Source: Beijerinckia mobilis
GTDB lineage: Bacteria; Pseudomonadota; Alphaproteobacteria; Rhizobiales; Beijerinckiaceae
NCBI RefSeq assembly: GCF_000745425.1
Contig: NZ_JQJH01000003.1
Span: forward strand, 1 to 64,000
Direction: 5' to 3'
DNA length: 64,000 nucleotides
Each line of letters begins with the position of its first letter. The stretch's first letter is position 1. Positions 1 through 9,596 of the stretch are shown here, piece after piece. A model generated the notes under the pieces. The model worked only from the letters and a program-made list of their open reading frames with translations, made no database searches and had not been told where the DNA came from. The position numbers and the translations under genes are program-made.

Positions 1-257
1 GCTTCGCGGGCAAGTGCCTCAAACATGGCATCGAGAACACCCATCTCGATCCAGCGATAATAGCGCCTCTTCACCGTCGCGTAGTCGCCAAGCCGCTCGG
101 GAAGATCTCGCCAGCGCCCACCTGAGCGGGCCATCCAAAGCAACGCATTGAGGAACTTGCGGTTGTCCGTGCGAGGTCCGCGTTTGCCCTTACCCCCGCC
201 TGGGACCAGTGGCCTCAGGCGCTCCCACTGGTCATCGCGCAGTTCATCACAGTCCAT
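1..257 (-). CDS. IS5-family transposase, N-terminal part (cut by window edge)
   Basis: Reading the minus strand from the ATG at 257, the translation begins MDCDELRDDQWERLRPLVPG and continues with GPRTDNRKFLNALLWMARSG and WRDLPERLGDYATVKRRYYR. This is the N-terminal DDE transposase signature of the IS5 group (IS427-like). The frame is open to base 1, so only about 85 residues are visible; the catalytic domain lies outside the window. No terminal inverted repeat could be fixed upstream of the start. It shows that the left edge borders an insertion sequence. Family assignment is confident; whether the element is intact cannot be told. Confidence 0.82.
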   Translation of the reverse strand, partial: MDCDELRDDQWERLRPLVPGGGKGKRGPRTDNRKFLNALLWMARSGGRWRDLPERLGDYATVKRRYYRWIEMGVLDAMFEALARE

Positions 258-338
258 GGCTGATCTTTCAAAAATCAGCGTTGAATCTGATTTGCGCCTC
301 TCTGGGAATCCCCAAAATATTAAATCGTCACTACCGCC

Positions 339-385
339 TAGAGCATGTCCGGATGTTTCCGAACTGCTCCACTTGAAAATGCTCT
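339..385. repeat. Dispersed intergenic repeat, copy 1
   Basis: This stretch reads TAGAGCATGTCCGGATGTTT followed by CCGAACTGCTCC, and ends in GAAAATGCTCT. The first part matches 36474-36505 almost base for base, and its reverse complement matches the end of the copy at 11713-11825. It lies between the insertion sequence and the glycosyltransferase. Confidence 0.6.
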
Positions 386-493
386 CATCGCCCAGGCTCG
401 TTTCCTCACGCCATTTGGCCTTAGGGAGCCTTGTTCCTGGGTCCGAACGGTGAAGGGGCGGTGGGGGGCAAGGACAATTGATCGGCCGACGCC

Positions 494-1798
494 CTAAAGA
501 TCGGCGAGGAAATCGTCGAGCGCGCGGAAATAGGACGTCCAGTTCCATGGTGGGGTCCGCTTTCCCGGGGTGGCAAGCTGCGGAACATGCCTTTGGTTCT
601 CCGAGGCATTCAGGATTGCCTCCAGCCAGCGATCTCCCGCCAGTGGTGGCAGATAGGTGATTGCCTCGCTGCCGGTCTCACCACCAATTTCCCGAAAAAC
701 GGGAATATCTGAAGCGATGACCGGAACCCCTGCCGCCAGCGCCTCGGCGACAGGAAGGCCGTAGCCTTCCGCAAAAGACGGCATCAGCAGAGCCCTTGCT
801 CCGTCGAGAAGACGTTTCAATGCCGGCGTCGAAAGCCCACTGGCCTCGATGACATGACCCTGCAGCAGGGGACAGCGTTCGAGAAGGTCCACGGCGTTTT
901 CATTTTCCCATCCGCGATTGCCGATCAGGACGAGTTTCGGTGTGACAGGTCCAAGCTTTTCGGCAAGCTGACGCCAGAGATGGAGCAGCAGGAGATGGTT
1001 CTTGCGTGGCTCGATCGTGCCGCAGCAAATGAAATAGACCTCTTTCTCAAGCTCGAAAGGGACCGCTGCGCGCTCATGGAAAATCGGGGAGACCGGCAAC
1101 GGCAGGGCAAGGATTGGTATGGTCGGGCGTCCGCGTTCCGCAAGGGCGCGCTGAAATCCTTCCTTGCAAACCTGACTCGATGTGATCACCGCATGGCCGT
1201 AATGGGCGACATTCGCGAGCCGAGCATGATAACGGGGCTCTTCCGCGGGTGGAAAGAATTCCGGCCGCTCGATCGGCAGAAGATCGTGAAGAAAAAACAC
1301 GGCCTTGACATCCGGTCTCTGCTCCAGCCAGCGGAAATAGCGTGAGATCCACAAGGGGAACTGGCTGACGTTGAGGTAACAGGCATTTTCCGGCACGTGT
1401 CGGACGAGGGATTGTCCAGTTGGTGCGCCATGGGTGCGCATCCAGCGCCAGGTGCCGGCGGCCTGTCCGCTCCTGCGGCGCTCAATCCGCGCTCCCTGGC
1501 TCGCTATGCCCGACGGCCTTTCACCAAGAGCGGCGACGATTTTGCGATAGGCGGCATCCTCCTGTGGATCATCGGCCTCCCCCCAATGGACACCGATCCC
1601 CTCCACAGCCGCAAGCGATGCCGTGCGCGAAAAGAGCCGAGGCCCCAGGAGTGTCGTCATCACGCCGGCATTGCCGTCGTTTCCGGCTGCGAGAAAATGG
1701 TTGGCATAAGCGAAGTCAACGCGATCAATGCCGTTGGGCGTCTTGTTCAGCATGCGCGTGACGAGACGGGTGATGTCGTAGACAAAGGAAGCGGCCAT
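494..1798 (-). CDS. Family 4 glycosyltransferase (GT-B fold)
   Basis: This 434-residue protein probably transfers a sugar from a nucleotide-sugar donor in the cytoplasm during polysaccharide or glycolipid assembly. The C-terminal half carries the usual family 4 motifs: CCGTIEPRKNH near residues 258-268 starts the second Rossmann domain, and FAEGYGLPVAEALAAGVPV near 342-360 holds the E-x7-E donor-binding pair (Glu344, Glu352). The N-terminal part (SFVYDITRLVTR, then FFLHDLLPIERPEFF near 168) resembles the mannosyltransferase/WbpY-type subgroup. It lies downstream of the large PKS on the same strand, but a terminator separates them, so co-transcription is doubtful. Donor and acceptor cannot be read from the sequence. 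No membrane segment is evident. Confidence 0.85.
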   Translation of the reverse strand: MAASFVYDITRLVTRMLNKTPNGIDRVDFAYANHFLAAGNDGNAGVMTTLLGPRLFSRTASLAAVEGIGVHWGEADDPQEDAAYRKIVAALGERPSGIASQGARIERRRSGQAAGTWRWMRTHGAPTGQSLVRHVPENACYLNVSQFPLWISRYFRWLEQRPDVKAVFFLHDLLPIERPEFFPPAEEPRYHARLANVAHYGHAVITSSQVCKEGFQRALAERGRPTIPILALPLPVSPIFHERAAVPFELEKEVYFICCGTIEPRKNHLLLLHLWRQLAEKLGPVTPKLVLIGNRGWENENAVDLLERCPLLQGHVIEASGLSTPALKRLLDGARALLMPSFAEGYGLPVAEALAAGVPVIASDIPVFREIGGETGSEAITYLPPLAGDRWLEAILNASENQRHVPQLATPGKRTPPWNWTSYFRALDDFLADL

Positions 1799-1942
1799 CG
1801 GGGCAAGGTCCAGTTAATGCCAAATCTCGATGAGCGTGATTGCCTGAAAGTCGGACTTCGAGATTTGGCCCCCGCGATCGCGGGGCGGCGGTTTCCCGTC
1901 GGGACCTTATTGCTCCCGGCAGATCAGGACTAATAAGGCTTA

Positions 1943-2028
1943 GTACACCGCGATTCCAAAGGAATAAGGTGACACGCTCTTGCAAGTCATTGAAACTGAA
2001 TGATTTACAAGAAAGGAACCTGGAATTC
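1943..2028 (+). repeat. 86-bp two-hairpin intergenic repeat, copy A
   Basis: The element starts GTACACC and ends GGAACCTGGAATTC. It matches the reverse complement of 21179-21264 along its whole length with scattered substitutions. It contains a hairpin with arms CTTGCAAGTCATT and AATGATTTACAAG and the conserved core AAAGGAATAAGGTG, which forms part of a second weaker hairpin better preserved in the other copy. Confidence 0.7.
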
Positions 2029-2047
2029 ATGTGGAATTCGGGTCTAT

Positions 2048-2084
2048 TAAAAAGGGCGTGACCGACCTTGGCCGATCACGCCCC
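2048..2084 (-). terminator. Factor-independent terminator of the PKS gene
   Basis: Arms GGGCGTGA (2054-2061) and TCACGCCC (2076-2083) form a stem. On the minus strand it is followed directly by a TTTTTAA run. It sits just past the PKS stop codon and separates that gene from the glycosyltransferase. Confidence 0.8.
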
Positions 2085-2105
2085 GCTTTCCGGTAGAAAA
2101 GAGGC

Positions 2106-5100
2106 TTACTGAAGGAGGTTTTTAATTCCTTCGCTATTCTCGTGCACCCGGTCCTTGATGGAGGACAAGGTTTCCTGATCCATGCTGGTGCCGAGATGCC
2201 GCTCGGCGAGGCCTTTGGCTGTCGAATCATGCTCGGAGACGGAATCTGTCACGAGGCCGATGACATGATCGGCGAGTTCGATAACCGTGAGGCCGCTCGC
2301 CGAATGGGTCAGAGGCGCATCGAGGCCGAAGCGTTCTTCCAGAGCAAGGGCGAGCTCCACCGCCATGAGGGAATCGAGGCCGATTTCCGCAAGCGGCTTG
2401 TTGCGGCCGACATCGGTCGGCGGCAGGCGCAGCACGCGGGCGATTTCCTTGACGATCTCATCCGCGACGGTTTTCTGGACTTCCTCAATCGTCCCCTGGG
2501 CGAGAAGTTCGCGCAGGTCGAGGCTGTTGCGTTCGGACGCTTCCTGCTCGTTGCTCTGCGGCAGCCGGGAATAGGTCGGCGACCTCAGAATGGACAGATG
2601 TTCACGCGCGCTGGCCCAATCCATGGGCGAGACGGCGATCACTGCCTCGGCAGGATAATGTTCCATCATCATCTGCATCAGATCGAGGCCATCGCGGGCC
2701 TTGAGACCCTTGACACCCGCGCGCTTGGCGAGGCTTTCACGTACCGCCTTGCTGTTGACGAGCACACCCACATCCTCGATCGCGCCCCATGCGACCGCCA
2801 GGCCCGGCAGCCCGGCCCGGCGGCGGCGGCGCGCCATGCCTTCGAGAAAGGCATTGGCGGCGACATAAGCAGCCTGTCCGGGATTGCCGATGACCGTCGT
2901 CGCCGAGGAGAACAGGATGAAATAATCAAGTTTCAGCTTGCGCGTTGCCTGATCGAGCAGTTCGGCGCCGGTAATCTTGGGACGCAGCACGCGCTCCATG
3001 CGGTCGCGGTCGAGATTGTGGATGACCGCGTCATCGAGCACCATGGCTTCGTGGAAAACACCGGCTAGCGCCGGCAGATCCTTGCCGAAACGGCCGAACA
3101 ATTTCTTGACGCCGTCATGATCGGTGATGTCGAGCGCCTCGACATGCACAATGGCGCCTTTTTCCTGCAGGGCCGCGATCGCGGTCTGGGTTTCCGGTTT
3201 GGTGGCGCCGCTGCGGCCCATGAGCACGAGATGGCGCGCGCCCTTGTCGACGAGCCAGCGCGCCGTCTCTAGACCGAAGCCGCCGAGACCACCCGTCACG
3301 AGATGGATTTTCTCGGACGAAATCTCCAGCGTGGCTCTGGCCGCAGCGGACGCGTCGGGAGCGGCGGGCGGGGTGACCACTAGCTTACCGATATGGCCGG
3401 ACTGCTGCATTAGCCGGAAGGCGTCGATGACTTCCGCTGACGGGAAAGCCCGGTAGGGCAGCGGCGTCAGGATCTGTTTTTCGAACAGCTCCATGACTTT
3501 CTGGAACAGGCGCCGGCCAGCGCTCTTGTCGCTGATGATCAGCTGATCGAGGTCGACACCGAAATAGGTCAGATTGGCACGGAACGGCCGCAGACCAATA
3601 TGCGTATTGGCGACATAATCGCGCTTGCCGAGTTCGACGAAACGGCCGAACGGCCGCAGGACGCCGATCGAACGTTCCATCGGCTCGCCGGAAAGGCTGT
3701 TCAGCACGACATGGACACCCTTGCCGCCGGTAATGCGGCGGATGTCGTCGAACATGGCGCCCGAACGGGAATCGAGCACATGGTCCGCGCCAAGCAGACG
3801 CAGCAGGGTCCGCTTCTCCGCCGAGCCAGCCGTGGCGATGACGCGGGCACCGCGCCATTGGGCAAGCTGGAGCGCCGCGAGACCGACGCCGCCGGCACCG
3901 CCATGGATCAGCACCCATTCCTTGGCCTTCAGGGCCGCGCAATTGATGAGGCCGTAATAGGCGGTCATGAAGGCGACCGGAATGGTCGCGCCCGCTTCGG
4001 CGCTGAGGCCATCGGGACGCTTGATGACCACGGCCGCCGGCAGCGTCACATGCGTGGCGAAGCCATTCTTGGCGCAGGCGATGACGGGATCACCGGGTTC
4101 GAGACCCTTGACCGCGGAGCCAACGCGAATAACATGTCCCGCGCATTCGAGGCCGAGCGTCGGGCCGGCGAAACCATTCTCCAGAATATCCTCGGGCAGA
4201 ATGCCGAGGCCCCACATGACGTCGCGGAAATTGAGGCCTGTCGCCTCGACCGCGACCTCGACTTCGTCGGGCTCCGGGGCGCGCCGCTCGACAGCGTTCC
4301 AGTGGAGCCGGTCCATGCCGGTGCCCGCGCCGCGTTCGAGGCGCAGGGCTTCAGCCGCCTGAATCTTCTCCGGATCCGGACGTTCGAACCGCAGCACTTC
4401 CGTCTCGTGGGCGCCGAGGATGATTTCCGTTTCATCGGTTTGCGAGCAGACGAGATCGCGCAGCCGTTCGCCGATCATTTCCGGTTTCAGCGCATCGGAA
4501 ATGTCGATGCGGCGAATGTCGAGATTTTGATATTCATTGGCGAGCGTGCGGGAAAACGCCCACAGGCCAGCGGCCTTGTCGCAGATTTGAACCTGGTCGG
4601 GATCGGTCGCGCCAGCGACGACGAGCCAGATCTTGATCTTCTGGCCTTCGCAGAGTTCGGCGCATTCGCGCAGCGCGAGGCAGGTTTCGGTCAAGGTCCG
4701 CACGGAAGGCTGAGGATCCTCGAACCCGCCGCTGAGATAGATGACTTCCGTAGCATCACGCAATTGAGCTGCGTCAAGTTCATGGCGATGCGCCAGAGTC
4801 ACATGCATGCCCGAAGCAGCAAGCAGGGTGCCGAGTGCCGAAGCGATCGCTCCACCGCGCAGATCCTCGTTGCTGACGACGAGAATATTGCCCGTGTGCT
4901 GCGGGGGACGCCGTGCCTCGCCGATGAGACGGCCGGCCAGCAGCAGATCGGTGCCGGCGGCAGTCGTGATCTGGTCGACATAGGTGTCGGAGAGGCCGGC
5001 CATGGCCATGTGGTGCTGCAAGGTAGCCGGGCCGGCGATCATGCCGATGGTTTCACCATTGGCAGATTGGTGGAACCAGCGCGGATTGAGGCCGAAAACC

Positions 5101-8100
5101 GTATCGCGGAAGAGCGAAGGCAGCGGTTCCACCGCACAGAAGAGGGCGTCCCGCGCGAGGAAGCCTTGCAGCTTCGACCAATGTGCCGGTTCAGGCAACA
5201 GCCGGTAGAGGGCATCGGCAGCAATGACGAGATCGAACGTCTGGGACCCGAGTTCGTCGAGCGTCTCGGCGAAGCCGATTTCCTGGGTTTCCGGGAAGGA
5301 CAGCCGAGCCCGCTCAAGGCGCCGGCGTTCCGGCTCGTAAATCACCAATTGCGCGGCATGGTCCCGGGCGAGCGCGGCAGCGCGTGGCGACAGCGGACCA
5401 TAGCCGATTTGCAGGATGCGCAGAGCGCGATCGCGCGGCCAGCTCTCTGCATGGACTTTCAGGAGATCGTCGACGCAGGCAGCAGCGCTGGTTGCAGCGA
5501 TACCGCCGAGTTCGAACCCGTCGAGGACAGGCGTGGCGATCGGCTTTGCATAGGCTTCGGAGGTGAAATTCGCGTCTGCTTGCAGATTGTCGATTGCGCC
5601 GGTGGCGCTGGCGATGAGCAGCAGTTCTGCCGAATGGTCGGGATAATCAGCCGCGAGGGCTTGCAGAATCTCCTGCGGCTTCGGCAGGGCGACATCCTCG
5701 GCGAGTTTCCACATCTCGCCTTGTTGCGTCACGAGGCCGGAATGGCCGACCGCGCCCAGAAGGTGATCAAACCAAGTGCGCGCATAGGCGGGTAGTTTAC
5801 CGTCCCGCTGCAGGGCTTTAGGATCAATGGTGTCATTTTCCGCGAGCTTTTGCAGCAGCTCGAAAATCGCCGCCGTCGCCCAGCCGTCCAGCAGGAAGGA
5901 TGCGGATTCATCCTCTTCCTCCACCTTGGGCCGTAACCCATGAGCGTGTGCGAGCAGCTTGTCGAGATCAAGCGTGGCGGTGGAGAGCCGCGACGCCGTG
6001 GGTTCGGTCGCGAGCACATTGGCCTGGAACAGGACCTGTTCGGCCGGATCCATCAGGCGTGCGGTTGGCAGCGCCTGGTAACGCACGCGCCGCAGCGTCG
6101 CGATGACTTCATGCGCATCGTCGAAGAGAATATAATCGGCGACGATCGTGCGTTCGTTGCACAAAAGGATATCGAGCCGCGCGCCGGCGATGGTCGCGCC
6201 GGGACGGATGAGATTCACCTCGCCGAAACGGACGGGCACGAAGGCCGTGCCCCGGCGGCCCTGCAGGAGATCCTGGAAGATCAGGATCAGACCATGGAAG
6301 CAGGAATCGAGGCGGGCCGGATCGAGCCCATAAGGCGATTCCTGTTCCGCCGGGCGGAGATTGACGAGGATGGTCGTCTCGCCGCAGCGCAAAGCTTCCG
6401 AAACATTGCGGAAGCTCGGGCCGAATTGCAGGCCGGCTTCCAGCGCGATGGCATAGAGCGCATCATGACCGATCGTCGTCTCCGCCTTGGCCGGCAGGAC
6501 GAGTTCGGGCACGGCAATATGCGTGTCGTGGATGATGCGGGCGCTGGCATGAACCTGCCATGGCGTGTGGCCGAGGCGTGGGCGGCTGGCGATTTCCACG
6601 AGACCGATGCTCGGGGTCACCGTGCAGAGGATTTCGCGGGAGCTGTCGCGGCTGATGTGCAGCGGCTGATAGATGTCGAGATCGCTGATGCGCGCGGCTT
6701 CAGTGCCGAGCCATTCGCGCGCGACCGCAAGCGCCATTTCCACGAAGCCGGAGCCGGGTACGAGCACCTGCCCATCGATCTGGTGATCGGCGATGTCCGG
6801 CACGAGCGAAAGGTCGATGACGCAATGCCATTCGAGCTTTTCAGGGATCTGGCGGGCGCCGATCAGCGGATGCCAGGGAGCCGGGCGCAGAAGGCCGCTC
6901 GATTCAATGCTTTCGCCGAGACGATAGGTCTGTTGCTGCCACGGATAGGGTACGAGCGGAAGGCGCGGATTGGGCTCGTTCGGGAAAGTTCGCTCCAGAT
7001 CGACCTTGGCACCGGCCGCCAGGGCGGCGGCGAAGACGCGGCGGATCGGATCGTGATCCTTGTCCTTCTTGTCGAGGACGCTGAGGCCGAGGATCGGCTG
7101 GGTCGTCGAATCGTCGAGGGATTTGAGATGCGGCAGCAACACCGGATGTGGGCCGATCTCGACGAAAATGCGGGCACCGAGCCGGAGGGCCTCGCGCACG
7201 CTATGGGCGAAGAGAACTGGCTCACGCACGTTGCGCCACCAATAATGGCCGTCGAGTTCGAGGCCGGAAATTTCGCAGCCAGTCACAGTGGACACGAAGG
7301 GAAGCTGCGCTTCCTGCGGCTTGATGTCGGCGAGATCATGCAGGAGGGCTTCGCGCACCGGTTCCATCAACTGGCTGTGGAACGGATAGGCGAGATCCAG
7401 AGCATGTACCTTCGCCTTGAATTTGCGGGCGATTTCGGAGAGCTGCTTGATCGAAGCGGCATCGCCCGAGACGGTGAAGGCTTTCGGATTGTTATGAGCG
7501 GCAATCGACAGGCCGGGCAGAGCCTCGATGATCTGCTCCACTGTAGACAGTGAGCCGACGATCACTGCCATCGTGCCGTGGTCGCGCGTCAGTTCCTGAT
7601 GCAGGCTGCGGAACTGGATGACCCGCACCGCGGTCTCGAGGTCGAGAATGCCGGCGGCTTCGGCGGCGGCGACTTCGCCGACGCTATGGCCGAGAACGAA
7701 GGAGGGGGAAAGCCCTTCGACGCGCAAGGAATGGGTCAGTGCCGATTGAAGCGCGAAGATCAACGGCTGGGCGATGCTTGTGAGCTTGAGCTTCTCTTCG
7801 AGATCCCCGGCATGGAGCATCTCGGTGAGTGACCAGCCGGAGAGCGCCCGGAACAAAGCGTCAATGCGATCGAAATGCTCCCGGAAAGCCGGATTCTTTT
7901 CATAGGCGAGAACGCCCATACCCGCCCACTGGCCGCCATTTCCGGAATAGGCGAAAGCGACGGGCACTTCGCGGTCGAGCGCCGTGCCGAGGCTGAAACC
8001 GGCGCCTTTGGCGGGAGCATCGGTTTTGTCCTTGACCTCTTCGAGGACGGCGACGAGATTCTCCTGGCTTTCATAGGGAACGACGAGCCGTTCGGACAGA

Positions 8101-9596
8101 AGATCGCGGCGACGGCCGAGGGCCGACAGCAGTGCGGCGCGGTCCTTGTCGCTGGAAAGCTTGGCAATCCGGCCTGCGTAGGATGCTGCGAGCGAGGCGA
8201 GAGCCCCGCGGCTGTGTGCCGAAAGAACGAGATAGCCGGGTGCCGAGGTATCGTCGCCCTGCGGAGCTTCCGTCGCGGAAACCGGCGCGGCATCGGCGAG
8301 AATGACATGGGCATTGGTGCCGCCGAAGCCGAAAGAATTGACGCCGGCGAGGCGCTTGTCCCGTTTGGCGAGCGGCGTCGCCTTGTTGCAGACACGCAGA
8401 TTCAGCGTCTCGAAATCGATATCCGGGTTCAGTGTCTCGCAATGCAGCGACGCCGGGAGAAGATCGTGTTCGAGCGCCAGCATGGCCTTCAGCACGCCGG
8501 CGAGACCGGAGGCCGGTTCGGTATGGCCGATGTTGGTTTTGATCGATCCGACCAGCAGGGGTTCGGAACGCTGCTGGCCGAGAATGGTGCCGACCGCCTT
8601 GGCCTCGATCGGATCGCCCACTCGGGTACCGGTGCCATGCGCTTCGACGAAAGCGAGCCGCGTCGGATCGATGCCGAGATCACCATAGAGCCCTTCGAGC
8701 AGGGCAGACTGATGAACCGGGGAAGGCAGCGAAATGCCGGTCGTGCGACCGTCGGAGTTGATCCTTGTGCCGGCGATGAGGCTGTAAATGTGCTGCGAGG
8801 CAGAGGAAGCCGCCTTCTGCGAGCGCAGCACCAGGACGACGCCGCCCTCGGCGCGGACATAGCCATCGGCGGTAGCGGAAAAGGCCTGGCACAGGCCGGT
8901 GCGCGACAGCATCGAGGCCTGGGAAAAGCCGATGAAGCCGAAGGGGCTCGCGAGAATATTGACGCCGCCGACAATGGCTGTGTCGATACGTCCGCTTTGC
9001 AAGGCCTCGACGGCCTCGTTCAGGGCGACGAGGGCGGACGAACAGGCCGTATCGATCGTGAAGCTCGGCCCGTGCAGATCGAAGATGTAGGAAATTCTGT
9101 TAGACAGAATCGACAGCGCATTGCCGGTGGCGAAATAGGCGTCGCCGGATGCCATATCGAGCAGGCGCAGATTGCCGTAATCGAGCGCCGAGGCGCCGAT
9201 ATAGACGCCCGTGGAAGAGCCGGCGAGTTCGGAGGGTTTGAGCCCCGCATCTTCGAGCGCTTCCCAGGTCAGTTCCAGGAGCAGGCGCTGCTGCGGATCC
9301 ATCTGTTCGGCTTCGCGCGGGGAAAGGCCGAAGGCGCCGGGATCAAAGCCCCAGATATCATCGAGCACACCAGCCGCCCAGGTATAGGCGCGGCCGCGCT
9401 CGTTGCCGCGCGGATGACCGAACCGTTCGAGTGACCAGCGGTCGGCGGGGATTTTGCTGACGGCGCAGCGTTCATCGAGCAGCAGGCGCCACAAATCAGC
9501 GACCGAGGAAGCTCCGGGCAGGCGGCAGGCACGGCCGACGATCGCTACGTCGGAGTCTTCATTCATCCACGATGGTTTCGGTCGATATTGGTTCAT
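2106..9596 (-). CDS. Single-protein highly reducing type I PKS / fatty-acid synthase, RkpA/WcbR-like
   Basis: A modular synthase of about 2496 residues counted from the ATG at 9596. Domains in order: ketosynthase (about 14-440; Cys185 in DTACSS, His320 in EAHGTGT, His358 in KTNIGH), acyltransferase (about 550-850; Ser638 in GHSVGE, YPFHS near 737), dehydratase (His938 in HQIDGQVLVP, Asp1097 in LDSC), a methyltransferase-like region (ILQIGYGPLS near 1394, where an active motif would be glycine-rich), enoylreductase (GGAGGVGLAA near 1899), ketoreductase (GGLGGFGLE near 2102, Tyr2244) and acyl carrier protein (Ser2409 in GLDSL). No thioesterase follows. The family includes rhizobial RkpA and Burkholderia WcbR, which make lipid for surface polysaccharides. 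That role is inferred here. The GTG at 9662 also opens the frame but lacks a ribosome site; an ATG at 9566 is another option. Confidence 0.88.
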   Translation of the reverse strand: MNQYRPKPSWMNEDSDVAIVGRACRLPGASSVADLWRLLLDERCAVSKIPADRWSLERFGHPRGNERGRAYTWAAGVLDDIWGFDPGAFGLSPREAEQMDPQQRLLLELTWEALEDAGLKPSELAGSSTGVYIGASALDYGNLRLLDMASGDAYFATGNALSILSNRISYIFDLHGPSFTIDTACSSALVALNEAVEALQSGRIDTAIVGGVNILASPFGFIGFSQASMLSRTGLCQAFSATADGYVRAEGGVVLVLRSQKAASSASQHIYSLIAGTRINSDGRTTGISLPSPVHQSALLEGLYGDLGIDPTRLAFVEAHGTGTRVGDPIEAKAVGTILGQQRSEPLLVGSIKTNIGHTEPASGLAGVLKAMLALEHDLLPASLHCETLNPDIDFETLNLRVCNKATPLAKRDKRLAGVNSFGFGGTNAHVILADAAPVSATEAPQGDDTSAPGYLVLSAHSRGALASLAASYAGRIAKLSSDKDRAALLSALGRRRDLLSERLVVPYESQENLVAVLEEVKDKTDAPAKGAGFSLGTALDREVPVAFAYSGNGGQWAGMGVLAYEKNPAFREHFDRIDALFRALSGWSLTEMLHAGDLEEKLKLTSIAQPLIFALQSALTHSLRVEGLSPSFVLGHSVGEVAAAEAAGILDLETAVRVIQFRSLHQELTRDHGTMAVIVGSLSTVEQIIEALPGLSIAAHNNPKAFTVSGDAASIKQLSEIARKFKAKVHALDLAYPFHSQLMEPVREALLHDLADIKPQEAQLPFVSTVTGCEISGLELDGHYWWRNVREPVLFAHSVREALRLGARIFVEIGPHPVLLPHLKSLDDSTTQPILGLSVLDKKDKDHDPIRRVFAAALAAGAKVDLERTFPNEPNPRLPLVPYPWQQQTYRLGESIESSGLLRPAPWHPLIGARQIPEKLEWHCVIDLSLVPDIADHQIDGQVLVPGSGFVEMALAVAREWLGTEAARISDLDIYQPLHISRDSSREILCTVTPSIGLVEIASRPRLGHTPWQVHASARIIHDTHIAVPELVLPAKAETTIGHDALYAIALEAGLQFGPSFRNVSEALRCGETTILVNLRPAEQESPYGLDPARLDSCFHGLILIFQDLLQGRRGTAFVPVRFGEVNLIRPGATIAGARLDILLCNERTIVADYILFDDAHEVIATLRRVRYQALPTARLMDPAEQVLFQANVLATEPTASRLSTATLDLDKLLAHAHGLRPKVEEEDESASFLLDGWATAAIFELLQKLAENDTIDPKALQRDGKLPAYARTWFDHLLGAVGHSGLVTQQGEMWKLAEDVALPKPQEILQALAADYPDHSAELLLIASATGAIDNLQADANFTSEAYAKPIATPVLDGFELGGIAATSAAACVDDLLKVHAESWPRDRALRILQIGYGPLSPRAAALARDHAAQLVIYEPERRRLERARLSFPETQEIGFAETLDELGSQTFDLVIAADALYRLLPEPAHWSKLQGFLARDALFCAVEPLPSLFRDTVFGLNPRWFHQSANGETIGMIAGPATLQHHMAMAGLSDTYVDQITTAAGTDLLLAGRLIGEARRPPQHTGNILVVSNEDLRGGAIASALGTLLAASGMHVTLAHRHELDAAQLRDATEVIYLSGGFEDPQPSVRTLTETCLALRECAELCEGQKIKIWLVVAGATDPDQVQICDKAAGLWAFSRTLANEYQNLDIRRIDISDALKPEMIGERLRDLVCSQTDETEIILGAHETEVLRFERPDPEKIQAAEALRLERGAGTGMDRLHWNAVERRAPEPDEVEVAVEATGLNFRDVMWGLGILPEDILENGFAGPTLGLECAGHVIRVGSAVKGLEPGDPVIACAKNGFATHVTLPAAVVIKRPDGLSAEAGATIPVAFMTAYYGLINCAALKAKEWVLIHGGAGGVGLAALQLAQWRGARVIATAGSAEKRTLLRLLGADHVLDSRSGAMFDDIRRITGGKGVHVVLNSLSGEPMERSIGVLRPFGRFVELGKRDYVANTHIGLRPFRANLTYFGVDLDQLIISDKSAGRRLFQKVMELFEKQILTPLPYRAFPSAEVIDAFRLMQQSGHIGKLVVTPPAAPDASAAARATLEISSEKIHLVTGGLGGFGLETARWLVDKGARHLVLMGRSGATKPETQTAIAALQEKGAIVHVEALDITDHDGVKKLFGRFGKDLPALAGVFHEAMVLDDAVIHNLDRDRMERVLRPKITGAELLDQATRKLKLDYFILFSSATTVIGNPGQAAYVAANAFLEGMARRRRRAGLPGLAVAWGAIEDVGVLVNSKAVRESLAKRAGVKGLKARDGLDLMQMMMEHYPAEAVIAVSPMDWASAREHLSILRSPTYSRLPQSNEQEASERNSLDLRELLAQGTIEEVQKTVADEIVKEIARVLRLPPTDVGRNKPLAEIGLDSLMAVELALALEERFGLDAPLTHSASGLTVIELADHVIGLVTDSVSEHDSTAKGLAERHLGTSMDQETLSSIKDRVHENSEGIKNLLQ

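Noticed and set aside
3600-9434. Very long open frames on the plus strand opposite the PKS (for example 3600-5795, 5940-7553, 7875-9434)
   Set aside because: They mirror a proven GC-rich coding frame, show Arg/Glu/Ala-rich composition without any family motif, and lack ribosome sites.
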